Under the pieces are notes generated by a model. That model had not been told where the DNA came from. It saw only the letters and a program-made list of their open reading frames with translations, and ran no database searches. The translations under genes were made by a program, and so were the position numbers. From Lethocerus indicus (taxonomy: Eukaryota > Arthropoda > Insecta > Hemiptera > Belostomatidae), in contig JACDQD010000006.1 in NCBI GenBank assembly GCA_019843655.1, forward strand, positions 12,779,746-12,843,745: a DNA stretch of 64,000 bases. Direction: 5' to 3'. Shown piece after piece: positions 40,126 through 51,358 of this stretch; within the stretch, counting starts at the first letter, position 1, and each line of letters opens with the position of its first letter.

Positions 40126-43100
40126 TATTTATTTTTAAATAATTGAGTCCTTATTTATTTAAGTCAATTATCATTTACTGACTTGTAAGTAATTTGAGAA
40201 GATAATTGGAACAGACTTGTGGGAGTGGGAGGTCTAGTGAGATAGAATTTTAGAAGGAAAAAGTAGCTGAACTGGCTTTGGGGGTGGGTAAGATCACGTA
40301 CCTTCAACCTGATCGGTAAGTTGCTGATATCGAGATATGGAACCACTTAAATTTTTTTCCTGTTCAAGATAGTCCACTTACATCCTAATGGATTATCCAT
40401 ATAGGTTCAGCATAAAAATTGGTTAATTCGATACCAAACTAGAAATTCCATTCAATTTTAAAGGTCAATATACGTCATTATACGTCAATTATAAACAATT
40501 TAAAAAAATCTCTACTTGCAAAATGTCAAATTTCGTAAGTCCCTGAAAGCTCGAAGTAAAAAATCATTAATTGAGATAATATTATAAATTAATAATAAAA
40601 TTATTGATAGAATAATACAACGTCAGCGTTTGAAGAAGTTTTCCATCGTCAACTCATTGTCATAAGATATGATTTACAGCATCAAAGCCTCTGTTATGAA
40701 AAGCGGGGGACAGTTTCTCCTTGGTGTAAGTGCTCTCAATGATTTGCTCATTGTCAGAAAACATTTCGGCGATATTGCCACCCTTTTCATTCTTACCTGC
40801 GAGGAATTCCGCCCTCATGTCTGGCAGGTTGCAAGAAGGCTTTACTTTTTGTAATTGCGGCGACAGGCGAAGGGATTCAGTATTGCGGTTCGCCGCTGAT
40901 TATTTGCTCCGTCCGCAAGCGGGTAATTAATGCCAGCGCCGCCGCTAGACCTATCCACTCTAGGGGCTACGTTCATTCATAATTATCAGGTCCCCGGGGG
41001 CCGAAAGTCTACAAGTTACTTCCGTTGATTGAGGTCCGACTCCTTTCTCCCAGACTCCCAACCAATTACGGAACGAACCAAAAATGATCGCTCATTTTTC
41101 ATCACTGAAAGAAAAACATTTAATTTATTCAAGTATTTCTTGCTAGATGAAAATTTTATTTACAGTGCTGTCGTTGATCATTTACTAGACCGGTTTCCTG
41201 GTCGCGAATAGGGAAACGAAAACTAATAATAAGATAAGCTTTCCGCGCGCGATATTTTCAGTTTTTTTTTCCAAGATGAAAGTTTATGAATCCTATAACT
41301 TTTACCGGAAGTTCAGGTCATAGTCTCCCTGGAGGGGACTGGACCAATAAACCACAAAATTAGATTTGTCCCCAAGCATCAAAAAATTCCTAACGAAGTT
41401 CGGGGGAAAACTTAAAAAAATGTCTTCGCGGAAATAATTTTCCTACTCTTTTCCTTAGCCTTATTATCCGAATTGTGTTTTAGATTAATCATTAAATATA
41501 AAAGCGGTTTGAAATTACCACGGCTTGTTATTTGCACAAACTGACTTTAAACACTGCTACTAGAGTGGTCAACACATTGACGGTGTAGTGTCACCCGCCA
41601 TTGAACTTGGGAGAAAATTTAAGTCCAGTTCAAATTTATGAATTAAGGGTATGAAAAACACATTTTTACAATTTCATATTTATAAAACCTACACCCACTC
41701 ACCACCACGATTACCTTTGAGTGTTATTTAGATTAATTTAGGCCTTCGCATACCTATTTTTGGGATTCCTGGAAGAACTGTTTATTTCCCTGTTTAAGCA
41801 TTGCTCAATTAAAGTTTGGACATGACCCATGTCTGTGGCAGTGGCTTTGGTGTTCGTTTATATTTAAACGTCGGTGTGTAATTATTCTATATATAGGAAC
41901 AGGGCCCATACTGTCGCTCGACCCATATGACAGGCAATAACAAGTATACAAACTTTTTCGGACGCCTACGGAGATCATTAAAAGTTGGTCAGGACTAATA
42001 AAAAATCATTTATATGAATGCAGGAGGACGGTGATTATTCACTGATAATTCAAGTTTTGACAGTGATAACTAGTAGAATGGCGGCGATATCGAGGTACGA
42101 AGTTGGGCTCGGTGCATAGTTTATTCCGGTTGGAAGGACCTTTGTGGTTTGCCTTGGGGGGGGGGGAGTGGGGTTCCTCAACTAACAATTTGTTAGGAGG
42201 AAATGGACCAATTAGCGCTCGAGGCGAGACTCCTTTCCGCAAACACGGTGGCGCCTCTTATTACGCTAATGGTTTAATTTACCGTTATCAAATATTACCG
42301 TTAATGAAAGCTTTCCCTAGTACCTCGTCGGCGTTTCGTCCCTCCCCTCCACCCGAAGAATGACGCCTCAAGACGGAATCCGAAGCCACAACTTGAAGTG
42401 TCAGGATTTTTTAAAGTAAAGGTAAGAGAATTACCTTGATAAGAGAAGGTAATGTGCAGTATGGCTACGCCATACACAGTCCACACTCTTGAGTTACAGT
42501 TATAGCGCTTTTATACATTTGTGGCGTTCTCCTACCGTAAGGATGCAATATTAATTATAATTAGTTCAACCATTGTTGACCCCAATAAATATGTTCATTC
42601 GATTCGAATTCCGAGTTAAGTCGGACTCGGTTTCGTGGAAGGGATGGTGTTTCCCCCGAAATAAACTTGACCCGTTTGATTAGAGTTAACGAGGATTAGA
42701 GGGATGGGATGGAAGAAGATGAGGCCACCAACTCCGGAAACTGATACACTTAATCTGCCGGCCGAGGGTCGCCAAACTGTATCATTTACACTCCCCCGAG
42801 TTCAAATTCACAGCGCGGCAGTAGTCTCTTTGAGACCGCCCTGCTTATTGTTGGTTCAGCTTTAACATTTATCGGGCACCGGGCACGGTCGATTCGCTGA
42901 GACGGAAAATGTGCGCCCGGGATTATGATGTGCAGTATTTTCAGACTAACAGGTATACGAGAGACACGAGTTTCGAGAAATAGAAGATAAATAAGAAACT
43001 CGTTAAATAAGAGAAACAGAAACTATATTTTCAGGACAAATTTGATGCTTAATTACAACGCCTATTTTATAACAAAGTTTTCTTTTATATTGTGTTACAT

Positions 43101-45822
43101 TAAAATAAGATATGGACGAATTTTGTGGACTGTCCAAATAGGGATCCGTTGATGACGGTCTTAAATTTGAAGGAATGGAATATGTAAATACAGAGGAAAC
43201 ATGACCGGATATTATAATACTTGAAAATCTCTCTCTGACAATTGCCGGGAAAATAATTTCCCCTGTCTCATGCATTGGATTTATTCCGTGAAAAATTATT
43301 GGGTCTCGAACTGAGAATAAAAATCAATCTTTCGAGGAGTTCAAGTGGCGTCAGTCGGGCGAGAAAAGTTCTCGGGGCGAGTATATAACGAAGAGCACCC
43401 TTCGTAGAAATATATTTATAACTGCAAATTACACGACCGAGCCACCTACAGAAGTCAGCAAAAATGTTTGTTGTTCTTTTTTCTTTATCCTTCATTCTCA
43501 CGGTCCCTTTTATAATGGACAGTTCTGAGAAACAAAAATTTATCCGCTTGGTCTTGACCGTGTCATTATATTCTCATATCATATTTTGCTTGTTTCGTAT
43601 GAGCGATAAGAGTTTGAAGAAATATGTATGTGTAAAATTGGCACAGATTACAGTCTAAAATCAGCTTAAAACGATATTAATAACATGCCAGTTTAACTTA
43701 GACCATCTGATAATTATTCGGTTATCAGTTAGAGCGTAGTGAGCAATCGGAGTTAAACGAGAACCACTCGTTATCAATTCAAATTTTCCGGCGGACATAA
43801 ATCATGAAAGTTTCATAATTTTGCATATTATTGTTTGGTGACAGATAGACCATATCGCACGGCACCAAAATGGACCAAAATTCAACATCTTTGACGTTAA
43901 CTGTGAAGCCGAAAGACGTTCCGCGTTCTATTTCCCTTCTTATTGTTTTATCATCCCGCAGGACACGATTCCAGCGCCCACTGATAGCGAACTAAAAAGC
44001 AATTAAAGGCAAGCGTCTTGGATGCTTTTAACCGTTGGCCGTGCCTGTTTCGGTCGTCTAAGTAGGTGTCGCCGGTCGGGCGTGAAAAGTTCCTGCGTCG
44101 GAAGTAAATAAAGTCCCAGTTTCCTGGGCATTGTTCATTGATGGGGCCCGGCCCCATTAGCCCTTCAAATGTTTCCCGCAGCCAATTTATAACCGGGCCG
44201 CCTCTATTAAGAGACAGAACACTACTTAGAGAAAAGTGTTATCTCCTGGCTTAATTGTGCCGGGCTTTATTATTATTTCTATTCCTTTTTTTCCCCCGCT
44301 ATTGTATTAAATTTGTTCCTGGATAATTTACATTATCTGATTTATTTTTCCGTCCCATCAGATACGGCCCACCCAATTATTTCAGACCCGAATATTTTTC
44401 CTGAGATATCACGTGATTTAATTACATAAAATGATGTAATTAAGCAATCTATGATTCCCGAAAACATTTAATCTTTATACTATTTATTTACTCAGTTCGT
44501 TAAGTTAACGAAATTTGTATTTATAAAATTCTACTCCTTCTTTAACAATGATGGAGAAACCCGAAGGTGCTTTAATTAAAAACGATTTAGGAAAATATTA
44601 GCGCATTATTTTAGGTTTTATATTTTCTAGGAAAACAGAATTTGGAGCCGCTTTCACAAATTCGCCTTTAGCGTTAATTGTTTGCGAATTAGTTGTAATA
44701 TCGTCGAAGAGTCATGGAAATGGAACCTAAATGTAGATTCATCAGTAAGCAAACAAAGGACCAAAGACCAAAACAAGAAACTTCCTACATTAAGTTAGGA
44801 AAAAATTCACTAATTAAGTGCTGTCATCCCGTCTTAATATCATGGGAAAGACTAAAACGATTGTATCGCCGAATCGCCCATTATATTATTGAGTTTTTGT
44901 TTTTAGTATGGCAGGTACATTCCCTTCTAAACAAACACGATCTTTCCACTGGCATCGATTCGTATCACACTTCCTCTCTTTTGAACAAAGGCAAAAGTTA
45001 AATTCATACATTATTTCCGTTCGCAGAATCCAAATTGACGCTCTACAATTTTCGAAACAATTAATGTCCCTTTAAAGGAATGAGATCATTTCGATTGAAC
45101 CGCGAATTGAATCCTAAATCGTGTAATGCAATAAACCGGATTGAGAAACCAGGGCGACGGTTTATTGTCGTTGGGGAGGATACGAGCGGGGCAAAGCGGA
45201 GAGTTTTCGGTCGCTAGTTGGCAAGAAACGTTGATATATATTCAAGGCTCAGCTTGCAAGGATTAATAAATTAGCGCCAGCTACCGGAAGCCTTTCAGCC
45301 GGCGTTCTAAATACAATTTGAGTTCGCGGCTGTCTCCTTTCTCGGTTTTCCACCGGCGCCACTCGAGCCGCCCCCCAATGGGCCAAAGCTTCTGGTAAAT
45401 AGACCGGCTGTAGAAGAGGCGGCCCACTCTTTACCTCTAATTAGGAGCGAATATTAGCAACGTCGCGGTAACAAAGTGGCCCACTCATAGGAATACGACG
45501 CGCATTCGGTTAATAAATTAGTTTTCTTATATGTCAATTCAACTGAATTAAGGAAACTAATTATCGCTATAAGAAATTGGAGTAGATTTTTGTAAAAGTT
45601 TTATTTATGTATGTGGTCCTTCATAATTCCGCTCATCAGGCACACAACACAAACACACATAGCTCAAGATAACCATATATATATTTTAATATCTAAATCA
45701 ATATACTTTTCATGCGATTCAAGATCATCACTGGAGCTTCCCAAAAAAAAAATATTATATTACATATTTTTAGGGAGGTTCTTGGCATTTCCTTAATCGC
45801 TTATATTATACTTTCGTTCCAG
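40121..45822. other. Non-coding stretch, no gene recognised
   Basis: GC-rich blocks lie at about 40680-41040, 42050-42410, 42600-42930, 43890-44420 and 45120-45500. A G11 run is at 42156-42166. A strong minus-strand donor-like site (CGCAG then GTAAGAATG when reverse complemented) lies near 40794-40799. On the minus strand a frame is open before it for about 34 codons, but the upstream acceptor lacks a pyrimidine tract, so no exon is called. Confidence 0.5.
44408..44443. promoter_or_regulatory. Palindromic E-box next to a facing TAATTA dyad
   Basis: ATCACGTGAT (44408-44417) is a perfect palindrome around a CACGTG E-box. It abuts TTAATTACAT (44418-44427), which faces ATGTAATTAA (44434-44443) exactly across six bases. 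A bHLH-type site joined to a homeodomain-dimer-type site is a reasonable reading. It sits at the edge of a GC-rich block. Function is inferred from motif shape only. Confidence 0.4.
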
Positions 45823-46031
45823 ACCCACTGTGGTAATGGAACGTCTTACCTATATATTGAAGCTTAGCTGGGTAATAGATTGGACCTGGAGAGCGAAGCG
45901 TCGGTCTATTGGCTGGCTTCTGGTTGGAATTCAAACTGCATTAAATAATTACAGAGTTAAACTCTCTCAGCGCCCTGGATTTCAGTTACTTGAGTTTGAC
46001 TCTCGAAACGCAGATTCTGCAACTCGACGAA
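45823..46031 (+). CDS. Candidate 209-nt internal exon, unrecognised product
   Basis: A pyrimidine-rich stretch ending CTTTCGTTCCAG (to 45822) makes an acceptor. CGACGAA followed by GTAAGTAC makes a very strong donor after 46031. Between them one frame is open throughout. It starts one base into the segment, spans 69 codons and leaves one base over. The frame encodes a basic, Trp-rich segment (for example WVIDWTWRAKRRSIGWLL), then NNYRVKLSQRPGFQLLEFDSR. The frame also continues past the donor to 46095, so the open frame alone does not mark the exon end. No domain is recognised. It could be a coding exon, a non-coding RNA exon or a chance combination. Confidence 0.3.
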
Positions 46032-49000
46032 GTAAGTACATTCCTTTTGGAGTGGGGTTTTGTACAAACGGTCGCCGGCGAACCGAATCTTAGGAGAATC
46101 AAAATTCTATACAAACGGTTATAGCCATTGTATTGTAAAGGTTTTTATAATGTACACTTTCCTTACAAGTGGGGTATTCTTTTTTGTAACAGAAATTATG
46201 CAAATGCGTGGGACCAGAGTTTGTTGAAAAAAGGCGACCCGAAGAACACCACCCCTAATTTGGACTCTCTCGATCACCTAAATCATCGTATTTTATTGTT
46301 CTTTATATATCTTTATATTTTATTGCTGGATTAGAAACAATTTAGATTCATGAGAGTTTACTAACAATTTCGCCTTTTTATTAGTGGAGTGCAACTATTA
46401 GAGTGCACTCACAAATTCTAATTCTACAAGTGTGATTAATACGATTTTAAACACATTTTAAACGTTTTAACACCTGTAAGGCGACATATATTAAAAAGTA
46501 TATTCTTCCCTTATGAATGGTCCGATTCAAACAGGAAAATTCATGTTTCTAACACAATCTAAATAGCTATATATTTGGGCAATAAATCCTATTAGAAAAC
46601 CTCGTTTTATTGAACAAGATTGTGATAATCACAAGAGCACACAAAGAAAATCCTCACGCTGTTAACGCTCCAATTCAGGGATTTAAATCGTGAACGATTC
46701 CGGGCTTTTCTTGAAAATCCGAAATTGTTCACGCCCGCGGAGCCATAAAATCGCGGGCCTATTTTAGCCGTCAGCGGCCGAACATCGGGACGGCCAAAGA
46801 CGCTTTGATGCCAGGCGTTCTACCGTACACGGGGACACGCTCGTCGCGATAATACTTCTGCGAAACGGAACAGAAAACCGTTTGATCAAACGAGCCGTCC
46901 ACCGCTTAACATATGTTTGACAAACAAGAAAGTTAACAACTGTTTAAAGCAGAAAAAATGTTTCCTGATCCAGTCCCTACAAAAGGCACCAATACATTCA
47001 TCAACAGGCTCAATATATAACCGCAACAAATCCGTCCACAAGGAAACTTCACGCCATTTCTTAAATATTTCCTATAAGAAATTGTAACGTAATTGAATAT
47101 TTAATTGAATTTAACGAAATCAAATTAACGTTTCTACTGTCCAGCGAAGGAGCTCCGTCTACAACCAAGAATGTTTCCAAGTGGCACATATGGGCGGAAA
47201 TCTTCAAATTCCCAGCAGCACATCGCCCGAACCAAGCACTTGGAAACTACAATATATGGACGTCGGCAATGGACAATTTAAAACATTTTTTCCCAGCCTC
47301 CACATCCTTCCTTTCCTTCATTCCTCGCGATCCCACGAGCCACGGAATGACTACCGCATTCCAGCAGTTGACATTTTTGCGATATTGTACCTAACTTTAT
47401 TTTATTGTTGCTGAATGCTATCATAGCCACAATCTTATTTCTAGATTCCAATGAAGTTTCCGTACTCTACTTGATCATAGAATAAATCAAATGTACACCT
47501 ACCTGTTGCAGATTGAGCATTCTCTAAAACTTACGAAAACTAGATACTATATTTTTGTGGTAAAAGGTGTATGAACTTGTCGCTTATTAGGTCTAAATAT
47601 AATAAATCGGTACGCTCTTCTTATTCGTATACAGCTAAGCTTCGGTGTCCTCATTTTTTGGTTCGGTGTGCCAAATTACAAGATCGTAACCGATCGGTTT
47701 TTGGTCGGCTGGACAGTGCACTCAAGGTCGGTTAAAAGGGGGAGTCGTTGTTGCGAATAACAGCCGGGGAATAGGTTGATCCGCGTTGGGAACAAACAAG
47801 GAGCCCCACGCCCCGAGATAATTATTTAGGGGTGGTGGTGAAAGCGAAGGCCTACAATGTCTTGAGCTAGAGGCGGCCTACCCCCCCTCGGACCAAAGTC
47901 AGGCACATACCAGCCGATCGCCCCTTTGTTTGTCCACCGCCGGCCTACTACCACCTAAATGCGGGCAGTTTGCACAGCACTGCAAACATATATACACCCT
48001 GAATTTTGGACTAATTGATACATGGATCGACAGCTTCCGCCCAACTACAGGGATACGGAGAATAGACAATCTGAAGCGATATTAAGCGTATACTATAGCA
48101 ACTGTAGAACACCCTTGGTGAAGCGTACCGGTTGAATCAGTTGATATTTGTACTTGAGGAGGAACTAATTTGGACGACTGAAGTTATTATATCTTTCAGA
48201 ATACATAAAAAATGTATTTAAATGCGAATAGAACACAACTCAGGTACAATTCAAAATAAATTTGCTCGAAATTGATTAGTTTGATTAAATTAAAATTGTT
48301 ATCAGATAACGACCATTACATTTTAAGTAGATTTAAGATTTTAATTTATACCTATTGTTTTTCAGGTACCTGACCAAAAAGTTGATAATGGATGGGTTTA
48401 CTATGTTGTATGTAATGTCCGAAATTGAAACATGGACCCCAAGTTAAAGTTTTACTTTCAGAAACTTTTTTGACATTCTATTTCTTTCGAGTATATCAAA
48501 CTTCACAATAACTCTGTAAATCAACCGGCCTCAACGTCTCATTCTATGAATCTTAAAAGGGAGTTACACTACTAAAAGAAGTGGCCATAAAAGTGTTTTT
48601 ATGACTAGAATAATTTTATTTGATCAACCCTTTCGGGCGCTCGGCAGTATATAGCTCGGTATAAAAGTTGCAGTTTACTGTGCGGTATATTTTAAACGGT
48701 CAAGTCGGTTACTATTTTTGTAGAATTTGAAACGAAGTATCCCCGGCATCTGGCAAGATATCAAAGGACGGAAACGATTTTATCGGGCCCTAAACGGTTT
48801 TGGAACTCAAAGGGCCTCGAGAAGCCGTCGGGAAAGTGAGATCTGTCAGATTGAAGAAACGAAACGGCGCTATTAGCGAATTAAATTGAGACATTAAAAC
48901 TGGCAGCCGACCCAGAAGGATAAAAAGTAACGAAATAGAAAATATTTAGGATACTTAAAAGACCGCTTTTATCGCTATTAATTATTGTTCGCATGCACGT

Positions 49001-51203
49001 GATCATATTATTGTTTTGGCCCGAGTCGAATAATAATTCACCGCGCCGTTGAAACGGCGATGATTCACGCGATTTCTAACTTTCCGAGATTGTTTCATGC
49101 CGCTCTGTCTCGCAAATAAAATTCCCAGCTAAGAAACTTCGAGTTGAAAATAGCGGATGCGGTAAATTGTAAATCTGAAATCATGAGAGCTTCAATCCGC
49201 GGTAGTTGACCCAAAAGTATAAAACTGGAAAACAAGCAACTAGAACAAGTAGGTCGTTTCTTATACTCTGGACAGTCATTTGGATGAATGAAATATATGT
49301 GAAATTGGGGTGAGCTCGAATAACGTAGCGTATCATGTAGTTCCAAACTAATATCGTATACCGGCCCTTGTTCTTTTGAACGTCGAAACTAAGAAAAAAA
49401 TTTAAAATGTTGGATAGGTTTCTCAGAAAGTTAAAATGTTTTTCATTTTCCAGGTCAAAATTTTAGTAAAACTACTATAACAAACGTTTTGTGTGAGTTT
49501 TGTGCGGCAAATCGATCCATTTGGTTTATTCAGCAGGTCCTACGGGTTCTCCTATGGCTTCTCATCAGAACCTTCTTATATTCATATGTCGCCATCATAT
49601 CACTACTTAAATACAACACACTAATGGGTGGCTGGCAAGCCCAGATACGTCGACATCGTTTCTGGTTTGTTATAATTATGGAACAATCATACTCCCACTA
49701 ACAACTTCAACCCGCCCACTTCCCCGCCCCTAGCCTGAAATTAGGGATCTCTATCCCTTAGATGGGTCCCGTTAATATTGCGGTAGAATTACTTAGTGTT
49801 ATATGTTTGTGATTAATTGCTCTGTAAGTAGAGAGGGTGCAGTTAATATGGCCGGGCGATGGGGGGTAGTCGAGCGCGTACCCCCGTCCAACCCCGGATG
49901 CCGGGGGGATTAGGGCGGTTTTGGAGTGGTGTAATTCATTCTGCGGTGTCAGTCATTACGGGGGGTCTGAGCTATTAATTTATTAATTAACCCTCGGCAC
50001 TGGCCGACTTCATTCACCTGAATAACGCGGAAATTTGAATGCTCCACCAGAAGGGAGGAGTGGCGCAACCTCAGACCCAAAACAGTATGTCCGGAAGGAC
50101 GTGGAGACATTTCATCTTCTCTGAAACAACCTTTAACTCGATCAATCGCAACATGCGTTTTCTAATATCTGGTCATTATTTGTCTTTGTTTATCATCACG
50201 AAATATCGAATTTATTTTTTTAAATATTTTTGGAACACCATTTATGCCTCAAGGCTTGCAGCAATTTACAGGCAGAAATGAGATGTATCCTACCCGTTTG
50301 CTTGTTTGTACAAGTCTGTTTGAATTTCGTCCTGTTTTTTTTATTACTCGTACGTTTAATATTGTTCTTTATTTCAGTAATTCCCGAGCGTTGCACGACG
50401 GAGGGCACTCTCCGCTCTAGGTGAACGTTGCTAGCGGCGCGGAGACGCTGCCTGCATCTGTTGCCAAATTGAAAGGGGGACAGAGCGGCAATATGCCGGT
50501 AAGGCGCCTGGCTGGGGTTTGGGCCGTGGCCCCAGATGGAACAATACGGACCTCCGCATTCCCAGGGAGTGCACCGGCCCCATTGTACCGGCCGGGCCTC
50601 CTTTGTACTTCAAACGACGGCGCGGGGCCCCTACCCGGGCTTATATTAGGCGGCCCTCCGCCAACCGCCCACTTCAATTTATCCTCAACCTGGCCACAGT
50701 CAACTCCGAAGGTGACTCGCACAATTAATTAACACTTGGCCCCAATGGCACGGGACGACACCTCCTGGAGCCAGCGACCATTACCTCAGGGTAGCGAAAA
50801 CAGGCGTTTTAAATTAATGTATTAAAATTTTAATATTATTGTATTCGCAATTATATCCATTATCCTCTTTCCGGAGCATGTTTGTGTTACACTGAAAACT
50901 TTTAAATGCCGAACTATCGCGGCGGCTTAACCATCACTGGCCCTGAGAGTCTCTTCTCCAGTCAGTAGTCCGAACTGGAGGATTTCGCGTGAAGTTAAAA
51001 AAGTTCGCTGGGTAATTTCTTTTATTGTGGGAATAAAGTCACAAGATAAAACCTGCTGCCATTGTACGCCATAACTTGTACTTTGACTGCGCAGTAATAA
51101 AAGCGTAAACAAAATAACTACGTCTGGGGACATAGCAAATGATAGTAGAGAGTATTATATTTTACGCTGCGCATTTATTTTCTTTCATTATTCTTTTCTT
51201 CAG
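46032..51203. other. Non-coding stretch, no gene recognised
   Basis: GC-rich blocks lie at about 46670-46910, 47680-47990, 48640-48860, 49690-50110 and 50390-50790. CCATAAA occurs at 46743-46749 and 48595-48601. After a long pyrimidine tract and TTTATTTCAG near 50375, the 50390-50760 block is open in several frames on both strands (up to 103 codons). This is typical of GC-rich DNA poor in stop codons. No product was recognised. Confidence 0.5.
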
Positions 51204-51358
51204 TTTCTGAAGGTGTAGGAATTCTTGGTCCACGCCTAATGTACGATGACAGGAAGAGTATGGGATGCAACGAGTCAACTGCGCCCTTCAAAATGATGAT
51301 TTCATCAAACCGGTTTACCCGAAAAGGTACTGAAGATGGCGATCAGCTAATTCTTTAA
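51204..51358 (+). CDS. Candidate terminal exon, 50 codons after a strong acceptor
   Basis: A long pyrimidine tract (about 51175-51200) ends in CTTCAG at 51203, one of the best acceptor-like signals in the window. From 51206 one frame stays open for 50 codons to TAA at 51356-51358, starting SEGVGILGPRLMYDDRKSMG and ending TEDGDQLIL. The other two frames stop within five codons. A donor-like AAG/GTACTG after 51327 would give a shorter internal exon. No family is recognised. A 50-codon open run occurs by chance often enough that this stays tentative. Confidence 0.25.

Noticed and set aside
40760..40900. Minus-strand donor-like site with an open frame before it
   Set aside because: The donor is strong, but the upstream acceptor has no pyrimidine tract and the frame is only about 34 codons.
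45078..45100. TGAGATCATTTCGA, resembling the bantam microRNA
   Set aside because: It differs from the mature sequence beyond the first bases, and no pairing arm is nearby.
50417..50732. Overlapping 101-103-codon frames on both strands
   Set aside because: Four frames are open over the same GC-rich DNA, which points to low stop-codon density and not to a gene.
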